This document shows positions 27,217 through 36,275 of a stretch of 64,000 nt of DNA, one piece after another. The stretch lies in the NCBI RefSeq assembly GCF_001029435.1, contig NZ_LDOV01000018.1:52031-116030 (forward strand), in the 5' to 3' direction. The notes under the pieces were generated by a model. That model had not been told where the DNA came from, ran no database searches, and saw only the letters and a list, made by a program, of their open reading frames with translations. The translations under genes were made by a program, and so were the position numbers. This DNA is from Photobacterium aphoticum (GTDB lineage: Bacteria > Pseudomonadota > Gammaproteobacteria > Enterobacterales > Vibrionaceae). Numbering within the stretch: the stretch's first letter is position 1; each line of letters opens with the position of its first letter.

Positions 27217-27576
27217 ATGAAAGTCATCCGTCTCGTCCTTGGCAAAATCATCCTGTTGCTGAATGCCGTCTTTTCACCGAAATCACAGCAACGTGACAGC
27301 GACGCCCAACAACGCGTTGAGCAAGAACTGCAAGCAATCACCTTGTACCAATTTGAATCGTGCCCTTTCTGCGTCAAAGTACGCCGTGCTGCGAAACGCT
27401 TGAATCTGCCACTGCAAACGTTGGATGCAAAACAACCGGATCATGAGCAAGCGCTGATTGCTGGCGGCGGCAAGCGTAAAGTACCGTGTTTACGCATCGA
27501 GCAAGACAACGGCGAAGTGACGTGGATGTACGAATCCAACGACATCATTGCTTACCTTGAACAACGTTTCGCCTGA
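27217..27576 (+). CDS. Glutaredoxin-like protein
   Basis: 119 residues with AAAAAGGAAG before the ATG. After a hydrophobic N-terminal segment (about residues 4-20, possibly a membrane anchor) comes a glutaredoxin fold: ITLYQFESCPFCVKVRRAAK with the dithiol site CPFC, the cis-proline in KRKVPCLRIEQ, and the final YESNDIIAYLEQRF. The family reduces disulfides or glutathione adducts. A CPFC rather than CPYC site and the N-terminal anchor mark it as a GrpX-like or membrane-associated variant. Confidence 0.88.
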   Translation: MKVIRLVLGKIILLLNAVFSPKSQQRDSDAQQRVEQELQAITLYQFESCPFCVKVRRAAKRLNLPLQTLDAKQPDHEQALIAGGGKRKVPCLRIEQDNGEVTWMYESNDIIAYLEQRFA

Positions 27577-27595
27577 TTCCAATTCCCACCACTGC

Positions 27596-27626
27596 AAAGC
27601 ACGCCTTGTGATATACCGCGTGCTTT
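27596..27626 (+). terminator. Hairpin after the glutaredoxin gene
   Basis: AAAGCACGC pairs with GCGTGCTTT around 13 nt; the tail is TTTGTTGATTT, a weak T tract. A probable terminator. Confidence 0.6.
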
Positions 27627-27733
27627 GTTGATTTCCTTATCATTTTCCCAATCATAAAACGCTGCCTCATTGTTCTTTTGCTAGACTTCAAGCATTACCT
27701 TCTTCTCGCTTTCTCGATCAATGAGGTTCTCGT

Positions 27734-28897
27734 ATGCGTTGCTGGCACGTACTCTCTCTTTCTTGTCTTGGACTGTCATCCCTGTTGCTGAGTACACAGA
27801 GCGCAGCAGAGAAAATCACCTACAGCGAACTCAAAAACGGGGATGTCATTACGGTGACATTAGACCAACTCCTGCCTACACAATCCGTGCTTGATTACGA
27901 TGCGGAATACGCCAAGTTGCAATACTACGCCAACGATCCCAAACACATTTTTGATACGCTCTGCATCATCAATGGCGCAAAAGGCGTAAAAAAATGGAAT
28001 GACGACGCCTCCCCGCTCGATCCCGCCAGCTACACCTGTAAAGCGGAAGCAGGCAGCGACACCGATCACATCAGTAGCGTCATTATTGGGCCGGAAGAAG
28101 GCATTCTCTATTTGGTCGATAACCTGACTGTCCTGTCCAGTTTTTGGGATATGCCCAATGGTGGCACCAGCGTCCCGGTAATGGTCAAAGTCACCCACAA
28201 TCTGTTGTCGTCCGGTGATGATTTCTGGGCAGAAATGAATAATGATCATGAAGTATGGTTGCGCAATTACAAAGGCAAAAAAATTCAACCAGATGATTTA
28301 CCGGAATATATCGGCCAAAAGCAGTTAAAGCATGATAAGTACTTGTCGCTGGTCAATTACCTCGACGGTATCAGTTATGCGATGCCAAAACCCAATGGGG
28401 ATGACAATAAACAAGCCAACATTCCCTTTCTGGCTCTGAACTGGGCTTTGGTACTGCGCAAACACATGAAGATATCCGATTACAATCTTAATGATCCCGA
28501 TGAATACGGCGCAGCCATTACCGAAGCTGCCACTATCATGGTTGATACTCCCGATGATGAGATCATCGGTCTGTCTAAACGTGATGCTAACGCCATGGGG
28601 AAATTCGATCAGGTTAACAGTGAAGCATTAGAGAAACTGCTGACCGATAAAGACTCCGCTTTTTCTCTCGCGATGGCTTATCGATTAGCTAAGAAAGAAA
28701 AATCCACCCCGAAAGCATTAATGGAGCAACAAGAAAAAGAGAAAGAAGCGAAAGAAAAAGCCGCTGAGAGCAATAATACCGAGAGTAAAGACACGCCTGA
28801 GAAAAATAATAAAGAAAAGGATAGCGATAAGGCAAAAGCATCCTCAGATGCCGATAATGATCAACCTAACGCCATTAATGAAACAACAGCGCAGTAA
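27734..28897 (+). CDS. Secreted ParB/Srx-like domain protein
   Basis: 387 residues with a signal peptide (MRCWHVLSLSCLGLSSLLLS, cleaved near SAA-EK). Residues about 35-200 resemble the ParB-like nuclease domain family ParBc_2: ITVTLDQLLPTQSVLDYD, then HIFDTLCIINGAKGVKKW. The remaining part is helical and ends in a long Lys/Glu/Asn-rich tail (about residues 325-387), probably disordered. Exported ParB-like proteins are widespread but undescribed. Function is not known; a nuclease role is not shown by visible catalytic residues. Confidence 0.7.
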   Translation: MRCWHVLSLSCLGLSSLLLSTQSAAEKITYSELKNGDVITVTLDQLLPTQSVLDYDAEYAKLQYYANDPKHIFDTLCIINGAKGVKKWNDDASPLDPASYTCKAEAGSDTDHISSVIIGPEEGILYLVDNLTVLSSFWDMPNGGTSVPVMVKVTHNLLSSGDDFWAEMNNDHEVWLRNYKGKKIQPDDLPEYIGQKQLKHDKYLSLVNYLDGISYAMPKPNGDDNKQANIPFLALNWALVLRKHMKISDYNLNDPDEYGAAITEAATIMVDTPDDEIIGLSKRDANAMGKFDQVNSEALEKLLTDKDSAFSLAMAYRLAKKEKSTPKALMEQQEKEKEAKEKAAESNNTESKDTPEKNNKEKDSDKAKASSDADNDQPNAINETTAQ

Positions 28898-28951
28898 CGG
28901 TACGTATAATATACCCTTCACCAAGGGGAGTGCGTAGGAACCGATGATGGC

Positions 28952-29449
28952 CTATAAATGATTAATATGGTCATTATCACCCTGAATATAACAGCCTAAA
29001 TGCAAACTGTATTGCTGCTGTTGGGCACGTAAAATAAGTTGCGCCAAGTCTGCCGGATAAGTACGTAACGTCACAACATCATGCACCGATACCCACTCCA
29101 CCGCTTGAATATAGTGCTCATCATTCAAGCCTTGCAGGTTATCAATATGCGGTATGCCGTGGTAACTGGCGATATGATAAAAGAACTCGGCATGATAGCG
29201 TGTCATTTCACTGCTCATCGCTTGTGGCGTTTCATGAAACTCGCGTACCGCTAATAACTCCCCCACCTGAACATGCAAACCAGTTTCTTCCAAACACTCA
29301 CGCACCAGTGCCGCTTTGGTACTGATATCCCCAGGTTCAACACCACCGCCAGGTGGAATGTAATACTCACCACTGGCATCTTTCACCCGCATCAGTAATA
29401 TCCGATGGTTTTCCATCAACACGCCTGCTGCGCGAATACGGTGTTTCAT
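28952..29449 (-). CDS. Nudix hydrolase
   Basis: 165 residues with GGGAG upstream of the ATG. The Nudix box is present as GGGVEPGD...VRECLEETGL; the catalytic REXXEE helix is intact, while the first Glu position of the consensus is shifted (GDIS). Such enzymes cleave nucleoside diphosphates linked to another moiety, using Mg2+. The substrate cannot be predicted. It is a single gene convergent with the ParB-like gene. Confidence 0.88.
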   Translation of the reverse strand: MKHRIRAAGVLMENHRILLMRVKDASGEYYIPPGGGVEPGDISTKAALVRECLEETGLHVQVGELLAVREFHETPQAMSSEMTRYHAEFFYHIASYHGIPHIDNLQGLNDEHYIQAVEWVSVHDVVTLRTYPADLAQLILRAQQQQYSLHLGCYIQGDNDHINHL

Positions 29450-29660
29450 TGCTACACTCCCTCTCTGATCCCATCAGTGTTTCTGCCAAATACAAAAAAC
29501 GACAAATCATAAAAATAGCACGCACTATCATGAAATCCATAGTTCATATTGCGTGAGAACTGCGAAAGCGATCGAACAACGAAAAGTAAAAATTCACTCC
29601 GAATATGAAGAATATTAATGTAATCGATTTCAAATAATAACTATATAGGTTCAACCGTTT

Positions 29661-30233
29661 ATGAGTGAGCATGCTGTAAATAAAATCACTACCCATTACG
29701 AAGGCCATGTTTTACATATCCACAAGTCTTGGTTTACATTCAAAAGCCTGATCATTTTGGCTGTCTATTTTCAACTTATTCAAATCATTGGCATGCTCAT
29801 CCATCATAATGTATTGCCGAGAGAATATACGCCTTTTTTCACCGTACACTATTTTGTTTTTTCTTGGCTGATTTTGGCCTATTTATTTTTTGCCACCTTT
29901 GTTAATCACAGTATCTTAATCATCAATGACAACATGTTGATTAAATACAATGCTCCCCTCCCTTGGGGAACAAAAAAAATCATCTATCTGAACCAAATCA
30001 CCCATGTTTATCCTTCAGCCAGCAAAATACAATCTGAAATGGAAGGTGAGAAAATCAAACATTACGCATTGGTACTGGACACGTTAGAGGGAGATTCACA
30101 GACCGTACTGAAAGGCGTGGAAACCAAAGAAGACATTGATTTTATTGTTAATAAAATCAAAGAAAAACTCATTAAGCTGGATGCCGTCGATGCCAGCTCT
30201 GTCACTCAACCTCGCCCCTCCTTCTTTCAATAA
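29661..30233 (+). CDS. Membrane protein with two spans and a cytoplasmic PH-like domain
   Basis: 190 residues. Two hydrophobic segments (about 28-48 and 65-88) are followed by a soluble part of about 100 residues with alternating beta-like stretches (ILIINDNMLIKYNAPL, KKIIYLNQITHVYP, HYALVLDTLEGDSQTVLKG) and a final helix. This resembles bacterial PH-domain membrane proteins, but I do not recognise a named family. The upstream region is very AT-rich. It stands alone. Confidence 0.6.
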   Translation: MSEHAVNKITTHYEGHVLHIHKSWFTFKSLIILAVYFQLIQIIGMLIHHNVLPREYTPFFTVHYFVFSWLILAYLFFATFVNHSILIINDNMLIKYNAPLPWGTKKIIYLNQITHVYPSASKIQSEMEGEKIKHYALVLDTLEGDSQTVLKGVETKEDIDFIVNKIKEKLIKLDAVDASSVTQPRPSFFQ

Positions 30234-30322
30234 GCCGCCAGCATGCGCTGACTTAGCGGGCGCCACATAAATTAACGCCCCCCTACAGACAGGCTCGACT
30301 CACAACACAAAACATCACGACA

Positions 30323-30350
30323 CAAAAAAGCCAGCATCACGCTGGCTTTC
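30323..30350 (-). terminator. Intrinsic terminator of yaiI
   Basis: On the minus strand AAAGCCAGC pairs with GCTGGCTTT around a 5-nt loop, then a T run. It lies 19 bp past the yaiI stop. Confidence 0.9.
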
Positions 30351-30368
30351 TTCACATCGGCACACCGA

Positions 30369-30821
30369 TTATTTGCGGTGATGACGCGCAATAAAGGTAT
30401 CGAGTTTGTTGGCAAAATTCTGGCGGTCTGCCTGATTCAGTGGTGCAGGACCGCCCGTCTGAATCCCAGAGCTGCGCATGGTTTCCATGAAGTCACGCAT
30501 CTGTAAACGCTGCTTAATAGTTTCCTTGCTGTACATTTCACCACGTGGATTCAGGGCATGTGCCCCTTTGGTGATCAGTTCGTCAGCCAGCGGAATATCA
30601 GCCGTGATCACCAAATCTCCAGGCTCAGCCTGCTGCACAATGTAGTTATCTGCCACATCAAAGCCCGCCTCTACCTGAATAGAACGGATATGTGGTGATG
30701 GTGGCACACGAATGTACTGGTTCGCCACCAGCGTCACCTGTACGGCTACACGGTCAGCCACACGGAATAAAATGTCCTTAATGACATTCGGGCACGCATC
30801 AGCATCCACCCAAATCTTCAT
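30369..30821 (-). CDS. yaiI: UPF0178 / YaiI family protein
   Basis: 150 residues, the family length, with GAGGA before the ATG. It opens [19 protein letters not shown] and contains the PIN-like blocks [28 protein letters not shown] and [18 protein letters not shown]. The conserved acidic residues ([13 protein letters not shown]) match a PIN-type nuclease fold, but the role is not established. It lies about 110 bp downstream of ybiT, separated by a terminator. Confidence 0.9.
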   Translation of the reverse strand: MKIWVDADACPNVIKDILFRVADRVAVQVTLVANQYIRVPPSPHIRSIQVEAGFDVADNYIVQQAEPGDLVITADIPLADELITKGAHALNPRGEMYSKETIKQRLQMRDFMETMRSSGIQTGGPAPLNQADRQNFANKLDTFIARHHRK

Positions 30822-30881
30822 GTATCCTCACTTATTCACTCACCTTTCCTTCTGCGGTAAAGGCCGTGAAATCGAATCCTA

Positions 30882-30910
30882 GAAAAAAGCCGCCATAACG
30901 GCGGCTTTCA
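30882..30910 (-). terminator. Intrinsic terminator of ybiT
   Basis: On the minus strand AAAGCCGCC pairs with GGCGGCTTT around a short loop, followed by TTTTCT. It lies 28 bp past the stop. Confidence 0.9.
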
Positions 30911-30937
30911 TAATAATCAGCTGTTGCAAAAAGGCAA

Positions 30938-32533
30938 TTAACCTTCCATACCTTTCTTCGCCAGGTACTCGTCGTACGTGCCGTGGAAGTCTTCAACGCC
31001 ATCTTTCGTGATTTCGATGATGCGCGTTGCAATAGACGATACGAACTGACGGTCGTGAGAAACGAACAGTAGCGTACCTTTGTAGTTTTCTAGTGCTAGG
31101 TTCAACGACTCGATAGATTCCATATCCATGTGGTTCGTTGGTTCATCCATTAGCAGGATATTAGGACGTTGCATGATCAACTTACCAAACAGCATACGAC
31201 CCTGCTCACCACCTGACAGTACTTGTACTGACTTCTTGATGTCGTTCTGAGAGAACAGCATACGGCCAAGGATACCACGTACCACTTGCTCGTCGTCACC
31301 TTCTTTCTTCCACTGACCCATCCAGTCAAGCAGGTTCATGTCAGTGTCGAAATCAGCGCTGTGATCCTGTGCGTAGAAACCGATGTTGCTGTTTTCAGAC
31401 CACTTGATCATACCGTCCATTGGGTCCATCTGGCCCGCAAGCGTGTTCAGTAGTGTTGATTTACCGATACCGTTCTCACCGATGATCGCAATACGCTCGC
31501 CCACTTCTACTAGTAGCTTCACATTGTTGATCAGGATGTTGTCGCCGTAGCCTTGCTTCAGACCTTCTACTTCCAACGCGTTACGGAACAGTTCTTTTTC
31601 CTGATCGAAACGGATGAATGGGTTCTGACGGCTAGACGCTTTCACTTCTTCAAGCTGAATCTTATCTAGCTGCTTCTGACGAGAGGTCGCCTGCTTCGCT
31701 TTTGATGCGTTTGCAGAGAAACGGCTTACGAACGTTTGTAGTTCAGCCATCTGCGCTTTCTTCTTCGCGTTGTCAGCCAGTAGACGCTCACGTGCCGCTT
31801 CTGCAGCCATCATGTACTCGTCGTAGTTACCAGGGAACAGACGCAGTGCACCGTAGTCCAAGTCAGCCATGTGTGTACATACGCTATTTAGGAAGTGACG
31901 GTCGTGCGAGATGATGATCATGGTGCAGTTACGCTCAAGCAGAACACGCTCAAGCCATGCGATCGTGTGGATGTCCAAGTTGTTCGTCGGTTCATCAAGT
32001 AGCATGATGTCTGGATCAGCAAACAGAACCTGCGCCAATAGCACACGTACTTTCAGACCCGGTGCAACCGCACTCATCAGGCCGAAGTGTAGATCTTCAG
32101 GAATACCCAGACCCAGTAGCAATTCACCAGCACGGGCTTCTGCTGAGTAGCCGTCCATTTCAGCAAATTCTACTTCTAGATCAGCAACACGCATGCCGTC
32201 TTCTTCAGACATATCAGGCATCGCGTAAATGCGGTCACGCTCTTCTTTGATTTTCCACAGTTCTTTGTGACCCATGATAACGGTGTCAACAACAGTGTAC
32301 TGTTCAAATGCGAACTGATCCTGACCCAGTTTAGCCATACGCTCATTAGGATCTTTTGAAACAGTACCAGCGGACTGCTCTAGCTCACCGCCAAGGATTT
32401 TCATGAATGTTGACTTACCGCAACCGTTCGCGCCGATCAGGCCGTAGCGGTTACCTTCGCCAAACTTAACGGAAATGTTCTCAAACAGAGGCTTATCGCC
32501 AAACTGCATTGTGATATTAGCTGTTGAAATCAA
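30938..32533 (-). CDS. ybiT: ABC-F family ATPase YbiT
   Basis: 531 residues from a TTG at 32533, chosen because E. coli YbiT is 530 aa with the same start region ([12 protein letters not shown]) and GGAAC lies 6 bp upstream; an ATG 11 codons earlier abuts a T run and is less likely. Two ABC modules are present: Walker [16 protein letters not shown] and [14 protein letters not shown], signatures ([24 protein letters not shown]) and Walker B ([24 protein letters not shown]). ABC-F proteins bind the ribosomal E site and relieve stalled or misfolded translation states; no membrane domain exists. Confidence 0.92.
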   Translation of the reverse strand: MISTANITMQFGDKPLFENISVKFGEGNRYGLIGANGCGKSTFMKILGGELEQSAGTVSKDPNERMAKLGQDQFAFEQYTVVDTVIMGHKELWKIKEERDRIYAMPDMSEEDGMRVADLEVEFAEMDGYSAEARAGELLLGLGIPEDLHFGLMSAVAPGLKVRVLLAQVLFADPDIMLLDEPTNNLDIHTIAWLERVLLERNCTMIIISHDRHFLNSVCTHMADLDYGALRLFPGNYDEYMMAAEAARERLLADNAKKKAQMAELQTFVSRFSANASKAKQATSRQKQLDKIQLEEVKASSRQNPFIRFDQEKELFRNALEVEGLKQGYGDNILINNVKLLVEVGERIAIIGENGIGKSTLLNTLAGQMDPMDGMIKWSENSNIGFYAQDHSADFDTDMNLLDWMGQWKKEGDDEQVVRGILGRMLFSQNDIKKSVQVLSGGEQGRMLFGKLIMQRPNILLMDEPTNHMDMESIESLNLALENYKGTLLFVSHDRQFVSSIATRIIEITKDGVEDFHGTYDEYLAKKGMEG

Positions 32534-32565
32534 AGTACTGTTCCAATAATGATGTCGTTCAAGCA

Positions 32566-32618
32566 ATAAAAAAGCCGCCTTTAACGGACGACTTTCTCAC
32601 TAAGTTGGCGCGAGTATA
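32566..32618 (-). promoter_or_regulatory. ybiT promoter and leader with a terminator-like hairpin
   Basis: On the minus strand TGTTATACT (extended -10, box at 32613-32618) is followed by a leader in which GTCGTC (32592-32587) can pair with GGCGGC (32579-32574), two of the pairs being G-U, followed by six T. The hairpin lies about 35 bases before the TTG start. No upstream minus-strand gene is nearby that would need this terminator, so transcription attenuation is possible. Confidence 0.45.
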
Positions 32619-32865
32619 ACAGGTTTTGTGATGATCATCACCCCTTAGCCCATTGTTGCCCCATTCTATACACCTTTTTAATTCATTCTGGTGGGTAATT
32701 TATACAGATTGCCTCACTAAGACTGATACTCATCAGTAACGTTAATGCAATCTGACACTGACACTCACTCCCCCGACCGTCATTAATCCGCTAATGTTGG
32801 GCGGTATGGCTCTTCGCGAGCACCATGAGATAACACCAATTTAATAATGAAAATCGGGGCTAGAC

Positions 32866-32994
32866 ATGCCAACCCGACTGGCGATGGCACTGCTGTTTGG
32901 TGGACTCACCATGCGTTTTTTAGATGGTAAGCAAACCGATATTGCGCAGATCGTGGATTGGATTTTGGCGCTTGCGTCTGATGGAAAAGCATAA
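32866..32994 (+). pseudogene. Possible C-terminal remnant of a TetR-family regulator
   Basis: A 42-codon frame (MPTRLAMALLFGGLTMRFLD and then IVDWILALASDG) with a stop six codons upstream of the ATG. The pattern is like the last helices of a TetR-type ligand domain. No DNA-binding half is found upstream. The remaining 32619-33032 region shows no other gene. Confidence 0.35.
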
Positions 32995-33032
32995 ATACGC
33001 AAAAGAAGATGGCATACACAGTAGATGTGTGT

Positions 33033-33500
33033 TTAATCGCAGCCCCGAGTATCTCTTGGGGCCCTATTATCGCGCCTAACCATCTGAATGTGAGGAACCC
33101 CCGTACTCGTTGCTATGAAAACATCCCCTGACGGCTCAAAACCCAACTTTTGATACATGGATACGGCATGCAGTCTGGCATTTAAATATATCTCTTCGGC
33201 ATGCATTTCAATAGCAATATGAATCAGCTGTGTGAGCACACGCGTACCTAAACCTTGCCCTTGTCGCTTTGGACAAACGACCATCTGAGATATTTTAAAT
33301 CGTCGAGGACTTTCTTCACTGAGTCGACCATAAGCACATAATGCACCATTGTGTATCGCGGCAATATGAACGCTGTCTTTTTCTAGCGCATCAAACAAAA
33401 TATCTCGAGGAAGACCTGGCTCGCGGAAAAATAATTCATAGCGTAAATCGAGTGCCTCTTTGTAAAGAGAATCCGTATTTGTCAATTGGATGAATTCCAT
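33033..33500 (-). CDS. GNAT-family N-acetyltransferase
   Basis: 155 residues with GGGGGGTG just before the ATG. The acetyl-CoA motif A is QMVVCPKRQGQGLGTRVL (R/Q-x-x-G-x-G), preceded by the beta-strand SVHIAAIHNGALCAYGRL and followed by EEIYLNARLHAVSMYQKLGF. These features resemble ElaA/PhnO-type single-domain acetyltransferases. The acceptor is not known. It is a single gene in an AT-richer stretch. Confidence 0.88.
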   Translation of the reverse strand: MEFIQLTNTDSLYKEALDLRYELFFREPGLPRDILFDALEKDSVHIAAIHNGALCAYGRLSEESPRRFKISQMVVCPKRQGQGLGTRVLTQLIHIAIEMHAEEIYLNARLHAVSMYQKLGFEPSGDVFIATSTGVPHIQMVRRDNRAPRDTRGCD

Positions 33501-33745
33501 TCACCCCCCTATCAAAAAAATCAGTCGCAACAGTATCATGCCCGGCTTATTCATTCGCACATAATAATACGCCATTAATAAAAAATGATTCAGGTGAACC
33601 ACGTATTGCCCTTACGAATTAGGAAAAGTAATAATAATGACTAGGACCACAACGACAGAGTTTTAAAATATCGCATTTAGCTGATGGCATAATAAGTAAA
33701 CGCTCATGATGATACTTTCACGAATTACGCCATCAATTTAAGGGG

Positions 33746-34258
33746 TTACGCTCTATTGCACGAATATGTATCGCCGGTAGATTTGACTCTCAACGAAATT
33801 TTATTTCCGTCAAAATCCAGTATCTCCGTAGAGACACTAACATTCACAGGAAACATAGACTTTATATCAATAAAATCTTCAAACCCCGTCTGTGAGACAT
33901 TGGTTACCTGAACATTATTGGCTTCTGTTACGAGATACTTGCCCTCTTCAGAAAAATGCCAACCGCCATCACCTGACATTGAGTACTCTAATATTTTTCC
34001 CACGCTTGTATTTTTCAAGTCAAGACTGAGCACACCAATAGAACTGAGCTTCCCATTCTCTTCATACTTATCTTCAGATACAAATTCCATCGAGCTTCCA
34101 TCTGGATTCGTGACTGAGAACTTACACTGCCATGTCCCTAAAATGGTCTCACTGTTAGCTACTTTCGCTGTTTCTCCCTCTACACTTTGAGTACCGGAGC
34201 CAGTAGAACAACCCATAAGTAACGCACTTACCACAATACCTAAACCAATCATTTTCAT
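33746..34258 (-). CDS. Putative lipoprotein, 170 residues
   Basis: The N-terminus is a lipoprotein signal (MKMIGLGIVVSALLMGC, lipobox LLMGC with lipidated Cys17), with AAGGAAG before the ATG. The mature part is beta-rich with a single C-terminal cysteine that may pair with the Cys in TWQCKF. It contains ILGTWQCKFSVTNPDGS, which reminds of lipocalin-like or DUF4488-like domains, but no family is certain. It is likely outer-membrane anchored. It lies next to a second small lipoprotein in the same direction. Confidence 0.7.
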   Translation of the reverse strand: MKMIGLGIVVSALLMGCSTGSGTQSVEGETAKVANSETILGTWQCKFSVTNPDGSSMEFVSEDKYEENGKLSSIGVLSLDLKNTSVGKILEYSMSGDGGWHFSEEGKYLVTEANNVQVTNVSQTGFEDFIDIKSMFPVNVSVSTEILDFDGNKISLRVKSTGDTYSCNRA

Positions 34259-34402
34259 CGTATCAACTTCCTTTTATATCTGTTATTCGTCAAACAGCGA
34301 ATGACTAACCTTTCCCTGACTCAATAACATATACCCCATCTCAGTATATATACCACCCAACGTTAACCCCATAAAAGCCAACTTATATGTTGATATCTAT
34401 TC

Positions 34403-34714
34403 CTATGAGGCTTTTGATAAGCTCTCACAAACTTCTAGCTCATCACTATTTTCGAGAAATATTTCAAGCAGCTCCAACTTGTGTTTTTCAGGATCGTTTA
34501 TAAACCCAGAACGCAATTCTGGAGTTGCAGCATCAAATATAATATCTGTCTGACAATTACAGCGTTCTTTATCATTGTATTTTATTTTACATCCCATATT
34601 CATAGACATACGAAACATTTCATCATCATTAGGTGTCGAATTATCGACACTACGACTTGTAGAACCGCATGCCGTCAACAACAATAAAGCAAAAGTCATT
34701 ATTATTTTTTTCAT
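34403..34714 (-). CDS. Putative small lipoprotein, 103 residues
   Basis: From the ATG at 34714 (GGAG upstream) it has the signal MKKIIMTFALLLLTAC with lipobox LLTAC. The mature part has four further cysteines (two in KIKYNDKERCNCQ, one in MGCK and one in LEVCES) and is acidic. AT-rich codon use sets it apart from core genes. No known family is recognised. It is about 145 bp upstream of the other lipoprotein gene. Confidence 0.6.
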   Translation of the reverse strand: MKKIIMTFALLLLTACGSTSRSVDNSTPNDDEMFRMSMNMGCKIKYNDKERCNCQTDIIFDAATPELRSGFINDPEKHKLELLEIFLENSDELEVCESLSKAS

Positions 34715-34911
34715 ATACTCCAATCCTTGGGGGTATCTTTATTTATCCTTTCACCATCCATATAGCAAAACACAAGAGTGGATATCATTGAAAGATAAAA
34801 ATAGAGACACAAGGCTGGCATCACAAATTTAACAATGCAACATACAATCACGTATCAAACATAACACATAAACATGTTTCAACCGAACCAATAAACCGTG
34901 CTGAACATAGA

Positions 34912-35919
34912 CTAACCCGCCTTTGTCAACGTAACAGGACGAGTCCCATCACAAGCGCCTTTTTCGACGTTTTGTAGCGGACTCACCCCTTGCTGCGACC
35001 AGCGATGATCTTCCCGGCTGAGTTGCCGGTACTGTTTGGGTGTAACACCAAGATAGGCCTGAAAGATGTCGTAAAAGCGGCTTGACGAGTTAAACCCTAC
35101 CGTGAGTGCGATATCAAGGATTGTCTTCTCGGTATCACTGAGTAAGGCGCGGGCATGATTGATCCGCATCGCGGTGGTGTATTGTTTGATGGTCATCTGC
35201 ATAACCCGCTGGAAAATGCCCATCGCGTAGTTCATATGCAATCCCACATGATCCGCCACTTCTTTTGCTGTTAACGCGGAATCGTGATGACTAGCGATAT
35301 ATTCCAGCATTTGGCTGACATAAAACTGCGCATGTTTAGACACGCCGTTCAGTGTTTTGCCTTCCCCTCGCCCACTCATGAGCGGTGACCAACCATCGAG
35401 GCAAACACGTTTGAGCATCAGGCAAATTTCATCGGTCGCGAGTTGTTTGCGGCTTTCTTTTTCGTGCCGCATTTCTTGCTCCCATCTGGCGAGTTCAAAT
35501 TCACTGACGAGCGCATTGCCTTCTGACTGCAAAACAGCACCGTGGGTGATTTGGTTCACCAACTCTTTGCTGAGCGGCCAAGAAAGAAACAGATGGATCG
35601 GGATATTGATGATCCCCATATTGTGGCTGTTACCCGGATTGGTCAGGCGATGTGGGACAGACGCCCAAAAGATACCGATGTGGCCGGCTTTTACCACCAC
35701 TGCCTCTCCGTTGATCATGTATTCCACATCATCACCAAACGGAATATTCACCTCTATCTGACCATGCCAGTGGTACCCCGGCATGCTATGCGGCGCGCGT
35801 AATATCGCATCCACTTGTTCATAGGTGGAATACAACGATAACGGGCTGACTGACACGTTGGCATCACTGTACTGTTCCTGCTTGGCAAGGGTCGTCGCAG
35901 AAGCATCCGGGGTACGCAT
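34912..35919 (-). CDS. melR: Melibiose operon regulator MelR (AraC family)
   Basis: 335 residues. The N-terminal cupin-like sensor carries PGYHWHGQIEVNIPFGDDVEY, as in MelR. The C-terminal AraC domain has both helix-turn-helix units (LTAKEVADHVGLHMNYAMGIF and TILDIALTVGFNSSSRFYDIF, followed by LGVTPKQYR). MelR binds melibiose and activates melAB. It is divergent from melA with 356 bp between them, the E. coli arrangement. AAGGATGA precedes the ATG. It is some 30 residues longer than E. coli MelR, at both ends. Confidence 0.92.
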   Translation of the reverse strand: MRTPDASATTLAKQEQYSDANVSVSPLSLYSTYEQVDAILRAPHSMPGYHWHGQIEVNIPFGDDVEYMINGEAVVVKAGHIGIFWASVPHRLTNPGNSHNMGIINIPIHLFLSWPLSKELVNQITHGAVLQSEGNALVSEFELARWEQEMRHEKESRKQLATDEICLMLKRVCLDGWSPLMSGRGEGKTLNGVSKHAQFYVSQMLEYIASHHDSALTAKEVADHVGLHMNYAMGIFQRVMQMTIKQYTTAMRINHARALLSDTEKTILDIALTVGFNSSSRFYDIFQAYLGVTPKQYRQLSREDHRWSQQGVSPLQNVEKGACDGTRPVTLTKAG

Positions 35920-36275
35920 GATTCATCCTTAGAAAACGGTACAAAATCTTCTTCTACCAAGTAATGGTCAAAATAACTATGAAACCCCTCATAATTTGCA
36001 TTTTATGCCGTGATAAAACGGTCATTACGAGATCACGGTAACAAAGCTACATATTCCCGACTATTCAACCCCGTTAACACTCCCTAAATTCCACTTTTAT
36101 CTCCTATTTCCTCAGATTTTCAGAGCCGCAAAAGCCGATCTGAGAAAACAGGAGTTTGATGATTTTATTCGTGACGCATCCATCGCCATGAGAGCGGTAA
36201 TGTGTGTGCATAGTCTGAAACACACAAGCTAAGACCAAGAGCTAAAACATAAGAGTCATAACAGGAGCACAAACA
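35920..36275. promoter_or_regulatory. Divergent melR-melA control region
   Basis: The region should contain MelR and CRP sites. Visible structure: a 7-bp inverted repeat CCGTGAT (36008-36014) with ATCACGG (36032-36038). Its half-sites are CRP-like (GTGA/TCAC) but 17 bp apart, so a single canonical CRP site is not shown. CAGGAG lies before the melA ATG. No gene is present. Confidence 0.5.

Noticed and set aside
35920..36275. Canonical CRP site in the melR-melA region
   Set aside because: CCGTGAT and ATCACGG are inverted but 17 bp apart, which does not fit a CRP dimer.
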